Shown: positions 16,699-26,025 of the stretch, piece by piece | Numbering within the stretch: position 1 is the stretch's first letter | Layout: each line of letters opens with the position of its first letter | Assembly (NCBI GenBank): GCA_945874745.1 | Contig: CAMCIN010000005.1 | Span: forward strand, 1-39,930 | Length of the DNA stretch: 39,930 nucleotides | From: Akkermansia muciniphila | GTDB taxonomy: Bacteria > Verrucomicrobiota > Verrucomicrobiia > Chthoniobacterales > Chthoniobacteraceae | Reading direction: 5' to 3' | Translations under genes and position numbers: made by a program | The notes under the pieces: model-generated | Database searches by the model: none | What the model saw: only the letters and a program-made list of their open reading frames with translations | What the model was told of the DNA's origin: nothing

Positions 16699-17523
16699 TT
16701 ATTCACTCGCGGTCGTTTGCGGGTAACCCAGCCGACGCGACAGCGCGATCGCCTGACTTTTCACTGCCGCGGCAAACTGGGGCAGTGTTTTTGGCGTCAC
16801 ACGGTCCGAGGGGCCGCTGATCCAAACCGCAGCCACCACCCGGCCACGTTGATCGAATACCGGGGCGGCCGTGCACGCGTAGGTCTCACTCTCCTCTCTG
16901 CGATCGAAGCTCACGCCCTCCTTGCGCACCGTCTCCAGTTCGGCTCGGTAAGCTTCCGCGCTGACAAGGGTGTTTTTGGTGTGGCGGACAAAACGCATCC
17001 CTAAAATCAGGGCTTCGCGCTCCCGCTCGTTTAGAAAAGCCAGAATCGCCTTCGCCGGCGCCGAGGTTTGCAGGGAGAAGGCGCATCCAATTTCCACCAC
17101 GACCTTGACTGGGTGCGACGAAGGGATTTGATCCAACACCAACCCGTGCGCTCCGGCCAGAATCCCAATCAAGGCGGTTTCACCGGTCGCATCGCGCAAG
17201 GCTTCGAGCGTCGGCCAAGCCGCCTTGAGCATGCCTTCCACTCCCAGAGCCGTGTGGCTCAGCGCCAGCAAACTCCGACTGAGGCGGTAGATTTTTGTAG
17301 CCTCATCCCGCTCCGCGTAGCCGCGCAGCGCTAGGGTCGTCGCAATCCGGAAAACCGAGTTTTTCGGCGTCTGCAGCGCCTCGGTCATTGCCGAGAGGGT
17401 GAGTCCTTCGGGGTGTCTGGCGAGCAGTTCCAGCAGATCAATAGTCCGGTCAAGGATCGGCACCCGGTAGCGGTTCAGGTTTGGGGTCGGGGGTGTGGGA
17501 GACTTTTTGGGACGCAAAATCAC
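16699..17523 (-). CDS. IclR family transcriptional regulator
   Basis: IclR regulators bind DNA as dimers through an N-terminal winged helix and sense small metabolites in the C-terminal domain. The 274-residue protein has the winged helix at about 20-85 (VPILDRTIDLLELLARHPEGLTLSAMTEALQTPKNSVFRIATTLALRGYAERD). The effector domain follows, with family blocks ALRDATGETALIGIL, GCAFSLQTSAPAKAILAFL and the late YACTAAPVFDQRGRVVAAVWISGP. The start is a GTG at 17523; the next in-frame Met is inside the helix-turn-helix, so a non-ATG start is required. It is divergent from the sugar isomerase/epimerase gene with 290 bp between, containing an inverted repeat, which suggests it regulates that gene and itself. 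Confidence 0.92.
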   Translation of the reverse strand: MILRPKKSPTPPTPNLNRYRVPILDRTIDLLELLARHPEGLTLSAMTEALQTPKNSVFRIATTLALRGYAERDEATKIYRLSRSLLALSHTALGVEGMLKAAWPTLEALRDATGETALIGILAGAHGLVLDQIPSSHPVKVVVEIGCAFSLQTSAPAKAILAFLNEREREALILGMRFVRHTKNTLVSAEAYRAELETVRKEGVSFDRREESETYACTAAPVFDQRGRVVAAVWISGPSDRVTPKTLPQFAAAVKSQAIALSRRLGYPQTTASE

Positions 17524-17585
17524 CGGAGTCCCATTTCAAAAGCCACCCCGGATTTCAATCTAATAACCCGCCCAACAAGGGACTC

Positions 17586-17612
17586 TCATATCAACCGCCG
17601 TATCGCATATGA
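17586..17612. promoter_or_regulatory. Candidate operator between IclR and isomerase genes
   Basis: TCATAT at 17586-17591 and ATATGA at 17607-17612 form a perfect 6-bp inverted repeat separated by 15 bp, about 63 bp upstream of the IclR start. Two half-sites on nearby helix faces suit a dimeric or tetrameric winged-helix repressor, but the assignment rests only on symmetry and position. Confidence 0.3.
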
Positions 17613-17813
17613 AACGCTTTGCTCTCCGACCCCAGCATGCCACCCTGCCTTCGGGACACTCCCTCAAGGCAGGCAGGCTGGTCGCACTCTGATTTGGAAC
17701 GGGTTGGCAGTTACACCCTTCTCCTCGACCTGATGCCCCCTTGGTAAACGCCACCTTGAAGGAGGCTGGTCCGGTCGCGGCCCAAACAATGTCCAACCCT
17801 CAAAAAGCCCACA

Positions 17814-18725
17814 ATGCCCGACCTCCCTCTTTCCCCACTGTTGCCAAAAGCCCACAAGCAAAACTCCGCGCCCGCCCTAAGGACGGGCTGCGGCGAGTGG
17901 GGGTTTCGCAATCTGCCGATGCTCGAGCACTTTGAGATCGCAGCCGAGTTCGGCTTTCAGGAACTGGAGTTTGGCATCGGCGGCGACCAGATTGGGCGCC
18001 TCACCGAACACCCAACCCCCTCAGAAATCGCGGCTTTCCGCGCGCTGAGCGCCGACTGGGGAATCTCCACCCCGGGGTGTTGCATTGAAAACGACTTCAC
18101 CCTCGCGGATGCCAACCTGCATGCGGCCCAAGTTCAAAAGGCGATCGCCCAGTCCCGGGCGGCGGCACTCTGCGGCGCAAAACAGGTGCGCTTCTTTGCC
18201 GGGTTTACGCCGGTGTCCGAGATGAGCGAGCCCCTCTGGAGCCAGTTGCTTTCCGCCCTGCTTGAGTGCGATGCGGAACTCGAAAAGCTGGGGCTCACCA
18301 TGGCGGTCGAAACGCACGGGGCGATCCGTTTCCAAAAAGACGGTTCTGCCATCCATCTGCACACCGCCACCACGGACCGGATTGCGCTCTCCAGACTTAT
18401 CTCGGAACTGCCGGAACGCATAGGCTTCAACTACGATCCCGGCAATGTCCGTGCCGCAGATCCGGCAGACACCCGATACGCGGTCGACCTGCTCGCGGGA
18501 AGAATCACTTATTGCCACTTAAAGGACTGGCTCCGTTCGGGAGAGGGCTGGGTCCCGTGCGCCGTGGGCGACGTAGGCGACGGGATTGATTTCAAGGCGC
18601 TGCTTCCAAAGACCGGCTATCACGGCACCTTTTTGATCGAGTACGAGCCGCTCGCCGACACCCGGGAGGGGATCGCCCGCAGCCTTGCCCACCTCCAATC
18701 CATCGGTTTTGGCCTGACTTTCTGA
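17814..18725 (+). CDS. Sugar phosphate isomerase/epimerase, xylose-isomerase-like TIM barrel
   Basis: The 303-residue protein belongs to the AP-endonuclease-2/xylose-isomerase-like TIM-barrel superfamily, metal-dependent enzymes that isomerise or epimerise sugars, inositols or hydroxypyruvate-type compounds. Metal-ligand motifs are present: MAVETHGAIR (Glu and His), IGFNYDPGNV (Asp), ITYCHLKDW (His) and FLIEYEP (Glu near the end). There is no signal peptide in the barrel core. The first 30 residues are atypical, and the core starts near RNLPMLEHFEIAAEFGFQELEFGIGG, so a start further in is possible. It is divergent from an IclR regulator, the usual arrangement for an inducible catabolic gene. 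The substrate is unknown. Confidence 0.85.
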   Translation: MPDLPLSPLLPKAHKQNSAPALRTGCGEWGFRNLPMLEHFEIAAEFGFQELEFGIGGDQIGRLTEHPTPSEIAAFRALSADWGISTPGCCIENDFTLADANLHAAQVQKAIAQSRAAALCGAKQVRFFAGFTPVSEMSEPLWSQLLSALLECDAELEKLGLTMAVETHGAIRFQKDGSAIHLHTATTDRIALSRLISELPERIGFNYDPGNVRAADPADTRYAVDLLAGRITYCHLKDWLRSGEGWVPCAVGDVGDGIDFKALLPKTGYHGTFLIEYEPLADTREGIARSLAHLQSIGFGLTF

Positions 18726-18734
18726 CTGTGCCGT

Positions 18735-18901
18735 CTTCCTCCGGGAGCGAGAGCGCCCCTCTTGCTAAGCGAAACTTTGGCAGGCTTAGGTGACGAGCCG
18801 CAGATTTCTCAGCACGAGCAGCAGAGTAGAAACCATAAAAACATCTGCAGAAATCTGAGCAATCTGTGGAGGACTCCCCCGCTCCCTCCGGAGCGAGTGA
18901 A
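18735..18901. repeat. Short repeat-rich intergenic element
   Basis: Two near-identical blocks, CCTCCGGGAGCGAGAG (about 18738-18753) and CCTCCGGAGCGAGTG (about 18885-18899), bracket a segment with an inverted repeat, CAGATTTCT at 18801-18809 and AGAAATCTG at 18849-18857, followed by AATCTGTGGAGGA. I recall similar ATCTG-rich strings as dispersed intergenic repeats in related genomes, but cannot confirm that here. It lies between the isomerase and rsmB ends. Confidence 0.35.
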
Positions 18902-18936
18902 AAGGCACTTACCGAAAACAGCGAGGAACCGGTAAT

Positions 18937-20181
18937 TTAGAGTTTTCGGAAACGCGCGGCGAAGGAGCCGTCGACCGCATCGCGGAAGGGCAGGCTGGTC
19001 CACACCTCCTCGAGTGCCAGTTCCGGCAACTCCCTCGCGATCTGTTCGACAACGGCGGTGTTCTCCTCGTGTTCCAGCGAACACGTGCTGTAAACCAGCA
19101 CTCCCCCGGCCTTGAGCAGCGGCACGGCGCGCCGTACCAGGGCGAACTGCTGCACCGGCATCCGCAAAAAGTCCTCCTCGGTCAGGCGCCAACGCACATC
19201 CACCCGCCGCCGGATCACGCCCGTGTTGGAGCAGGGCACGTCCAGGAGAATCCGGTCAAAGGGCGCCTCCAGCAAGGGGCTCCCCGCCTCGGGAGCGAGC
19301 AGAAAGTCGAGCAGGTGTACCCGCACCGAAATTGTACCCAGCCGCGCCACGTTTTCCTTGAGGCGCCGGATACGCGAATCATACAGGTCGCAGGCCATCA
19401 CGCGCCCGCGCCCGCCCATCTTCTGTGCCATGTAGGTGGACTTGCCCCCGGGCGCGGCGCAGGCGTCGAGCACGCGTTCGCCCGGCTGCGGGTCCAGCAG
19501 GTCCGGGGCGAGCAGGGTGCTCGGGTCCTGCACGTAACCCCATCCGGACTCAAGCCATTCCGATGGAATCCGGCGCAGTTTCAACACGCTCCGGGAGGAG
19601 TCCTGAACAAACGCATCGGGCTGCAATTCGAGCAGCGTCTCCAAACTCGTTTTGAGCGTATTTACCCGGAAGAAGTTTTCCGAAGGCGTGTTGTTGAGCC
19701 GACAAAGCGCCTCGGCCGATTCCGCGCCGAACTGGGCCGTCCAGCGGTCCACGAGAAAATCCGGATGGGACTCGCGCACGGCGAGCGGCTGGCTGGCGAG
19801 CCGTTGGGAAAGGTCCTCCTGCTCGCGAAGCGCGCGGCGCAGCACGGCGTTGACCAGCCCCCGGGTCGGGCCCGCCATGGACACGGTTTCGTTGACGGCC
19901 GCGTGCGCGGGGACGCGCAGATGAAAAATCTGGTACAGCCCGGCGCGCAGAAGATTCCGCGTGCGCTCATCCAGAGCGCCCTCCCGCAGCTGTCCGATGA
20001 GAAAATCTAGCTGCCGTAGGTGGCGCAGGACCCCATAGAAGAGTTCCGTCAACAGTCCACGATCGGAGGGCTGTAGCGGGTGGCGCTCCAGCAGTCCGTG
20101 TAGGATTTCATCCGAAAAGGTGGTGCCCTTCTCCCATTCCATCAACGCCCGCTGACACAGAGTCCTCGCCCCTTTTTGCAT
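18937..20181 (-). CDS. rsmB: 16S rRNA m5C967 methyltransferase RsmB
   Basis: RsmB methylates C967 (E. coli numbering) of 16S rRNA at carbon 5 using S-adenosylmethionine. The 414-residue protein has the N-terminal NusB-like RNA-binding domain (about 1-135, including LLRAGLYQIFHLRVPAHAAVNETV and GLVNAVLRRALRE). The Rossmann methyltransferase domain has SAM motif DACAAPGGKS at 239-248, motif IV DVPCSNTG at 314-321 and motif VI YSTCSLE with the catalytic nucleophile Cys367. The length is slightly below the E. coli enzyme and all motifs are intact. It begins 13 bp after the phoH-like gene, so the two probably share a transcript. Confidence 0.95.
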   Translation of the reverse strand: MQKGARTLCQRALMEWEKGTTFSDEILHGLLERHPLQPSDRGLLTELFYGVLRHLRQLDFLIGQLREGALDERTRNLLRAGLYQIFHLRVPAHAAVNETVSMAGPTRGLVNAVLRRALREQEDLSQRLASQPLAVRESHPDFLVDRWTAQFGAESAEALCRLNNTPSENFFRVNTLKTSLETLLELQPDAFVQDSSRSVLKLRRIPSEWLESGWGYVQDPSTLLAPDLLDPQPGERVLDACAAPGGKSTYMAQKMGGRGRVMACDLYDSRIRRLKENVARLGTISVRVHLLDFLLAPEAGSPLLEAPFDRILLDVPCSNTGVIRRRVDVRWRLTEEDFLRMPVQQFALVRRAVPLLKAGGVLVYSTCSLEHEENTAVVEQIARELPELALEEVWTSLPFRDAVDGSFAARFRKL

Positions 20182-20194
20182 AAAGATAACGGGG

Positions 20195-21694
20195 CTACAT
20201 CAAGTTGGCCGCGACCTCGGCCATCCGGCTGCGCTCGCCCTTGAACAGGTTGACGTGCGCCATGAAGTCCTGCCCCTGAAGTCGGTTGCGCGTGTACACC
20301 AGTCCGTTGGTGTGCGCGTCCACGTAGGGATTGTCGATCTGCCCCAGGTCGCCGATGAGGATCATCTTGCTCCCCTTCCCCATGCGCGTGACCAGCGTCT
20401 TGGCCTCGTGCGGCGTCAGCTGCTGCGCCTCGTCGACGATGAAAATCGAGCGCGGAATCGAGCGCCCACGAATATGGGTGATGGCCTCCACCTCCAGCAC
20501 GCCGGACTGGAGCAGCGGTTCGTAGGGCTTTTGCTTGCTGGCGTTGGAACCGCCGCCGGCCGAGTGCGGCTTGCCCACCACCGGCGCCGACTTGCGGGTA
20601 CTCGCCTTTTTGCCCTCGAATTGCTCGGGCTTTCGAGGCCGGGCGAGAAGGTATTCCAGCGCGTCGTAAGAGGGCTGCAGCCAGGGCTGCATCTTTTCCT
20701 CGATACGCCCGGGCAGGAAGCCGATGTCCTTCCCAGTGGGCATGATGACGCGGGTGATGAGCATCTTTTCGTATTCGCCCTGCTGCACCTGGTCGAGCGC
20801 GGCCCCGACGGAAAGCAGCGTCTTGCCCGTACCCGCCTTGCCATAGACGGTCACGAGGCTGATGTCGGGATCGTAGAGGGCGTCGAGCAGGAAACGTTGC
20901 CCCAGGTTGAGCGCCTGGAGGCTGCGTCCACCGCGGATGTTGACGTGGTCGCGATGGAGCGCCTGAAACTGGCCGGATCGCTGGTAGCGTGCGGGCACCC
21001 CGCCTCTGGATGTCTCCGAGGCGCTGAGGATCAGATACTGATTGTGGATGAACTTGCGGCCGCCAGTGTCGATCCGGGCGTGGCCTTCACTCGAAAAGGC
21101 CTGCAACTGCGACTGCGGAACCTGCAGCGTTTCGTAATCTTCCGCCGCGCTGGCGTGTTGGGTACGGCGGATGTCCTGGTCGTCCTCGACCCGGTCAGTA
21201 CGATAGTCCTGTGCCTCCAAACCGATGGCGCGCGCCTTGAGCTGGAGGTTCAGGTCCTTGGTAACAAGGATTGTGGCGGCGGCATGCTGGTCGGCCAAGT
21301 GGGCGGCGGTTGCCAGGATCCGGTTGTCCATCCGGGTCAGGTCCGGGAAGAGGGACTGTGCGGCGGTGGCCCGAAGACTGGCGCCAGGCTTTGCCGCGGC
21401 GCTGCCGTAGTGGAGGGCAGCGTCAACGCAGACACGGAGGCGGCCCCCGTTTTCGAGCGGCACGCCGTCGCGCATCTGCGTGGCGCTGGGGAAGCGCTCG
21501 TTGAGTTTGCGGTGCACCTCGCGGGCGTTCGCGCCGCGGGTGGTGTTCTCGGACTTGAACTTGTCCAACTCCTCGAGCACCTCGACCGGGATCCAGACCA
21601 CATGCTCCTGAAAACAGAACATGGACTGCGGATCGTGCAGCAGGACGTTGGTATCTAGGACAAAATGCTTCTGGGACGGCGGGGTGGCTTCCAT
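20195..21694 (-). CDS. PhoH family ATPase with N-terminal PIN domain
   Basis: PIN-PhoH proteins combine a ribonuclease-type PIN domain with a PhoH helicase/ATPase domain. From the ATG at 21694 it has 499 residues. The PIN domain (about 9-170) has acidic residues Asp14 ([12 protein letters not shown]), Asp123 ([10 protein letters not shown]) and Asp147 ([12 protein letters not shown]). The PhoH domain has Walker A GKAGTGKT at 285-292, the [18 protein letters not shown] block, Walker [15 protein letters not shown] and sensor [11 protein letters not shown] low-complexity insert of about 40 residues ([21 protein letters not shown] region) sits before the IRGRSIP block. Starts further upstream lack family similarity. 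The gene is divergent from trxB and followed by rsmB 13 bp later. An RNA-processing role is family-based inference. Confidence 0.93.
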   Translation of the reverse strand: MEATPPSQKHFVLDTNVLLHDPQSMFCFQEHVVWIPVEVLEELDKFKSENTTRGANAREVHRKLNERFPSATQMRDGVPLENGGRLRVCVDAALHYGSAAAKPGASLRATAAQSLFPDLTRMDNRILATAAHLADQHAAATILVTKDLNLQLKARAIGLEAQDYRTDRVEDDQDIRRTQHASAAEDYETLQVPQSQLQAFSSEGHARIDTGGRKFIHNQYLILSASETSRGGVPARYQRSGQFQALHRDHVNIRGGRSLQALNLGQRFLLDALYDPDISLVTVYGKAGTGKTLLSVGAALDQVQQGEYEKMLITRVIMPTGKDIGFLPGRIEEKMQPWLQPSYDALEYLLARPRKPEQFEGKKASTRKSAPVVGKPHSAGGGSNASKQKPYEPLLQSGVLEVEAITHIRGRSIPRSIFIVDEAQQLTPHEAKTLVTRMGKGSKMILIGDLGQIDNPYVDAHTNGLVYTRNRLQGQDFMAHVNLFKGERSRMAEVAANLM

Positions 21695-21830
21695 GGAATG
21701 CGTGTGGGGCACACCCTCTACGGGGCGGCCCGTTTGGGCAACAGCTTTCCCGCCGCCCAAAAAGAGAGTTCGGAACCCGCTCGGACGGGTTGCCTATCGC
21801 AGGCGAGGACGCTTAGGATGGCTCCTCGCT

Positions 21831-22751
21831 ATGGAAAAAATGATCATCGTAGGCACTGGCTGTGCCGGACTGACGGCCGCCATTTACGCCGCCCGCGCCA
21901 ATTTCGCCCCCTTGGTTTTGGAAGGCCACGAGCCCGGCGGCCAGCTCTCGACGACCACGCTGGTGGAGAACTTCCCCGGCTTCCCAGAAGGGATCGACGG
22001 TCCCGACCTGATTATGGGCATGAAAAAGCAGGCCGAACGCTTCGGCGCCCGTTTTGAATACGCCAGCGTCTCAGAGTTTGAGCCCGCCGATGGGCACATC
22101 CGCCTGAAGCTCGATGACAAGTGGGTCGAAACTGAGACTTTGATCATCGCTTCCGGGGCTTCCGCCAAGTGGCTGGGCTTGCCCAACGAAAAGGCAAGCG
22201 TGGGCCACGGGCTGACCTCCTGCGCCACCTGCGACGGCGCCTTTTACCGGAACGTGCCGGTGTGCGTGGTCGGCGGCGGGGATTCCGCCTGCGAAGAGGC
22301 CACCTTCCTGACCCGTTTTGCCTCCAAGGTCTACCTCATCCACAGGCGCGACTCGCTGCGCGCCTCCAAGATCATGGCCGACCGCGCCATGAACCATCCC
22401 AAGGTCGAGGTCCTCTGGAACTCGATCCCCACCGAGTACCTCACGGACGCCGAAGGCGAGATGCGCGGCCTCAAGCTCCAAGACTCCGTGACGGGCGCCG
22501 AACGGGAGCTGGAAGTGAAGTGCGTGTTTGTCGCCATCGGGCACACGCCCAACACCGGCCCCTTCAAGGGCAAGCTCGACATGGACGCCGACGGCTACCT
22601 CCTGCAGCACTCGGGCACCCACACCAATGTGCCCGGTGTTTTCGCCGCGGGCGACGTCGCCGACCGGACCTACCGCCAGGCGATCACCGCCGCTGGGCAA
22701 GGCTGCGCCGCCGCGCTCGACGCGGAACGCCACCTTTCCCACCGCGTCTAA
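21831..22751 (+). CDS. trxB: Thioredoxin-disulfide reductase
   Basis: TrxB uses NADPH and FAD to reduce thioredoxin, keeping the cytoplasm reducing. The 306-residue protein matches the low-molecular-weight bacterial type. The FAD motif is GTGCAG at 8-13, with PGGQL and [10 protein letters not shown] after it. The redox-active CATC is at Cys131-Cys134, and the NADPH motif [13 protein letters not shown] follows. The C-terminal FAD motif is [31 protein letters not shown]. Position 11 is Cys where most family members have Pro (GSGPAG), an uncommon change that leaves the glycines intact. The ATG at 21831 gives the standard N-terminus. It is divergent from the phoH-like gene and lies 48 bp before the RND gene. 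Confidence 0.96.
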   Translation: MEKMIIVGTGCAGLTAAIYAARANFAPLVLEGHEPGGQLSTTTLVENFPGFPEGIDGPDLIMGMKKQAERFGARFEYASVSEFEPADGHIRLKLDDKWVETETLIIASGASAKWLGLPNEKASVGHGLTSCATCDGAFYRNVPVCVVGGGDSACEEATFLTRFASKVYLIHRRDSLRASKIMADRAMNHPKVEVLWNSIPTEYLTDAEGEMRGLKLQDSVTGAERELEVKCVFVAIGHTPNTGPFKGKLDMDADGYLLQHSGTHTNVPGVFAAGDVADRTYRQAITAAGQGCAAALDAERHLSHRV

Positions 22752-22799
22752 CCCCCGGGCGGCACAGGCCGCCACTTCCCAGCCTCCCAGCCCCACCCC

Positions 22800-25700
22800 A
22801 TGTGGATCGTCCAGCTGGCGCTCCGGCGCCCGTACACTTTCGTGGTCGCCGCGCTGGCCCTGTTGCTGCTCACGCCTTTCATCCTGCTGCGCACGCCGAC
22901 GGACATCTTTCCGTCGATCAACATCCCCGTGGTGTCGGTCATCTGGCAGTACGCGGGCCTGAGCGCGCAGGAGATTGAGCAGCGGATCCTCTACGTCCAC
23001 GAACGGTCGCTGTCCGCCACGGTCAACGACATCGAGCACGTCGAGTCGAACTCCTACACTGGAGTGGGCATCATCAAGGTCTTTCTGCGCGACGGCGCCT
23101 CCGTGGACGGGGCCGTCGCTCAGATCACCGCCGTCGCCCAGACGGTCACCCGGCTGATGCCGCCCGGCCAGACCCCGCCGCTGGTGATCCGCTACAGCGC
23201 CTCCACCGTGCCGGTGCTCCAATACTCGCTCACCAGCAACAAGCTCTCCGAAGGCGAGATCTATGACACAACCCTCAACCAGATCCGCACCCTGCTGGTG
23301 ACGGTGCAGGGCGCCCAGATTCCCTGGCCCTACGGCGGGAAGACCCGCGTGGTCTCGGTGGACTTGGACCTGACCGCCCTCAAGGCCCGGGGTATGACGC
23401 CGCAGGATGTCGTCAACGCCGTGGGCGCCCAAAACCTGGTCCTGCCTGGGGGCACCGCCAAAGTGGGCGGCTTGGAGTACGACGTGGAGGTCAACACCAG
23501 CGCGACTGCGCTTGAGGAACTCAACGAGCTTCCCGTCCGCACGGTGGGCAACACGGTGATCCGGCTCAAGGAAGTGGGGCAGGCCCGGGACGGCTCCCAG
23601 CCGCAGCAGAACATCGTGCGTCACAACGGCACCCGCGGCGTCCTGCTGACCATCCTCAAAAGCGGGATGTCCTCCACCTTGAGCGTGGTGGAAGACATCA
23701 AAAAAATGGTGCCCAAGGCCATGAGCACCGTTTCGGCAGACATCATTGTGAAGGAGTTTTCGGACCAGTCCCGTTTTGTGAGGGCGGCGATCAACGGGGT
23801 GCTGCACGAGGGTGTGGTGGCTGCGGGGCTGACGGCATTGATGATCCTGCTTTTCATCGGTTCCTGGCGGAGCACCATCATCATCGCCGTTTCCATCCCG
23901 CTGGCGGTGCTCTGTTCCATTGCGGTGCTCAGCGCCCTCGGGGAGACGATCAATCTCATGACCCTCGGCGGCATGGCCCTGGCCGTGGGGATCCTTGTCG
24001 ACGACGCCACCGTCGAGATTGAAAACGTCCACCGCCAGATGGCCTCGGGCAAACCGCTGGTCAGGGCGATCCTCGACGGGGCGGAGGAGATCGCCCTGCC
24101 CGCGCTGGTGTCGACCCTCTGCATCTGCATCGTTTTCGTGCCGATGTTTTTCCTGAGCGGCGTGGCCCGCTACCTGTTCGTGCCCCTCGCGGAGGCCGTC
24201 GTTTTTGCGATGCTCGCCAGCTACGTGCTTTCCCGCACCCTGATTCCCACGATGGTGCAGTGGTTCTACAAAAACAGCTCTTATGCGGGCCACGGCACCG
24301 ACGCGCTACCCAAGGGGCTGATGCTCCCCTTCGCGCTGTTTCAGCGCAGTTTTGAGGCCGGCTTCGAACAGTTCCGCTCCGCCTACCGGCACGTTCTGGC
24401 CGCCTGCCTGCAAAGGCGCGTCGTCTTTTGCAGCCTCTTTCTCCTGCTGTGCGCGGCCTCCATGGCCCTCCTCCCCCTCCTTGGCCGCGATTTCTTTCCA
24501 ACGGTCGACAGCGGCCAGATCAAACTCCACCTGCGCGCCCGCTCCGGCACCCGCATCGAGGAGACTGCGCTCCTTGTCGAAAAGGTTGAGCAGTCCATTC
24601 GCAAACTCATCCCGGAACGGGATCTGGACGGCATTCTCGACAACATCGGCATTCCCAACTCCGGCATCAGCCTGAGCTACTCCAACAACGGCCTCTTGGG
24701 CACCGGCGACGCGGACATCCTCATCTCGCTCAAATCCGGACACGCCCCTTCCGCGGACTACGAAAAAAGCATCCGCCTCCAAATGGCCCGCGAGTTTCCG
24801 GGCACGCTTTTCTACTTTTTGCCCGCGGATATCGTCAGCCAGACCCTGAACTTCGGCCTGCCAGCTCCCTTTGACATCCAGGTGCGCGGCCGCGACCAGA
24901 CAGCCAACCGCGCCATCGCGGCCCGCATCGCCGACCGGATCCGCTCCATTCCCGGCATGGTCGATGTGCGCGTCCAACAGCCGGCGGACAACCCCAAGCT
25001 TAAGCTGGAGGTCGACCGGGAACGCGCCGCCCTCATGGGCCTCAGCGAGCGGGACGTTGCCAATCCGGTCCTGCTGAGCCTCAGCGGCAGCGGCCAGGTC
25101 CAGCCCGTCTTCTGGCTCAACCCCAAGATCGGGGTTCAATACCTCGTGAATTTCCGCGCCCCGGAGAGCTCCATTGATTCGTTGTCCGCTCTGCTGGGCA
25201 TCCCCGTCACCACGGGCGCCGACGGCGAGGGGAACGGACAGGTCCTGGGCAACTTGGTGAGCATCCAGCGCTCCCAGGGCGCGCCCCTGGTGACCCATTA
25301 CAACATCATGCCGGTCATCAATGTGTTCGGCGGGGTTTTCGGGCGGGATCTGGGCGGCGTGCTCGCAGACCTCCAGCCGGTGCTCGACGCGTTTCGCAAG
25401 GATCTGCCACGCGGCTCCTTCATCGAACTGCGGGGGCAGGCAGAAACCATGCGCACCAGCTTTCTGGCGCTGGGGCTTGGTTTGGTGGCGGCGGTGCTTC
25501 TCATTTACCTGCTGCTGGTGGTCAACTTTCAAAGCTGGCTGGATCCCTTCATCATCATCATGGCCCTGCCCGGAGCCGCCGCCGGAGTCGCCTGGGGGCT
25601 GCACCTCACCCAAACCGCGTTAAGCGTCCCCGCCCTGATGGGGGCGATCATGAGCCTGGGGGTGGCCACCGCCAACTCCGTGCTCGTCATCAGCTTTGCC

Positions 25701-25973
25701 CGGGAACAGCTCGCCACCGGGATCACCCCGGCCTTTGCCGCCTTGGAGGCGGGCTCCACCCGGTTGCGTGCCGTCGTCATGACCGCCCTGGCCATGATGA
25801 TCGGCATGGTCCCCATGGCGCTGGGCCTCGGCGAGGGCGGCGAGCAAAACGCACCCCTCGCACGCGCCGTCATCGGCGGGCTTTTGCTTGCCACGCTCGC
25901 CACGCTGTTCTTTGTTCCCTCCGTCTTCGCGCTGCTGCACCGTGTGCGCCCCGTGCGTGCCCAGGCGCACTGA
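22800..25973 (+). CDS. RND superfamily efflux transporter permease
   Basis: This 1057-residue inner-membrane protein has the duplicated RND layout: one membrane segment at 10-30, a large periplasmic loop to about 335, five further segments, then a second copy from about 540. The N-terminus (WIVQLALRRPYTFVVAALALLLLTPF) and FPSINIPVVSVIWQYAG are of the AcrB/HAE type. TM4 carries the proton-relay pair Asp401-Asp402 in GILVDDATVEIENV. In TM10 the segment SLGVATANSVLVISFARE has Ala where AcrB has its essential Lys940 (SAKN), as in some subfamilies. No membrane-fusion or outer-membrane partner gene is adjacent, so partners must be encoded elsewhere. It lies between trxB (48 bp) and rimO (52 bp), possibly co-transcribed. 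The substrate is unknown. Confidence 0.92.
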   Translation: MWIVQLALRRPYTFVVAALALLLLTPFILLRTPTDIFPSINIPVVSVIWQYAGLSAQEIEQRILYVHERSLSATVNDIEHVESNSYTGVGIIKVFLRDGASVDGAVAQITAVAQTVTRLMPPGQTPPLVIRYSASTVPVLQYSLTSNKLSEGEIYDTTLNQIRTLLVTVQGAQIPWPYGGKTRVVSVDLDLTALKARGMTPQDVVNAVGAQNLVLPGGTAKVGGLEYDVEVNTSATALEELNELPVRTVGNTVIRLKEVGQARDGSQPQQNIVRHNGTRGVLLTILKSGMSSTLSVVEDIKKMVPKAMSTVSADIIVKEFSDQSRFVRAAINGVLHEGVVAAGLTALMILLFIGSWRSTIIIAVSIPLAVLCSIAVLSALGETINLMTLGGMALAVGILVDDATVEIENVHRQMASGKPLVRAILDGAEEIALPALVSTLCICIVFVPMFFLSGVARYLFVPLAEAVVFAMLASYVLSRTLIPTMVQWFYKNSSYAGHGTDALPKGLMLPFALFQRSFEAGFEQFRSAYRHVLAACLQRRVVFCSLFLLLCAASMALLPLLGRDFFPTVDSGQIKLHLRARSGTRIEETALLVEKVEQSIRKLIPERDLDGILDNIGIPNSGISLSYSNNGLLGTGDADILISLKSGHAPSADYEKSIRLQMAREFPGTLFYFLPADIVSQTLNFGLPAPFDIQVRGRDQTANRAIAARIADRIRSIPGMVDVRVQQPADNPKLKLEVDRERAALMGLSERDVANPVLLSLSGSGQVQPVFWLNPKIGVQYLVNFRAPESSIDSLSALLGIPVTTGADGEGNGQVLGNLVSIQRSQGAPLVTHYNIMPVINVFGGVFGRDLGGVLADLQPVLDAFRKDLPRGSFIELRGQAETMRTSFLALGLGLVAAVLLIYLLLVVNFQSWLDPFIIIMALPGAAAGVAWGLHLTQTALSVPALMGAIMSLGVATANSVLVISFAREQLATGITPAFAALEAGSTRLRAVVMTALAMMIGMVPMALGLGEGGEQNAPLARAVIGGLLLATLATLFFVPSVFALLHRVRPVRAQAH

Positions 25974-26025
25974 TCCCGCGCCTCTCAGACCCCGCCGCCC
26001 CACCCTTTCTAAATTTCTCCACGCC

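Noticed and set aside
18879-18896. CGCTCC-CTCC-GGAGCG hairpin as a terminator for the isomerase gene
   Set aside because: Stem without a T run, and it is better explained as part of the bracketing repeat.
22071-24293. 740-codon open frame on the minus strand opposite trxB and the RND gene
   Set aside because: Its His/Gly/Asp-rich translation is what the antisense of GC-rich membrane-protein codons gives. It has no domain, signal or start context, and the plus-strand genes are certain.
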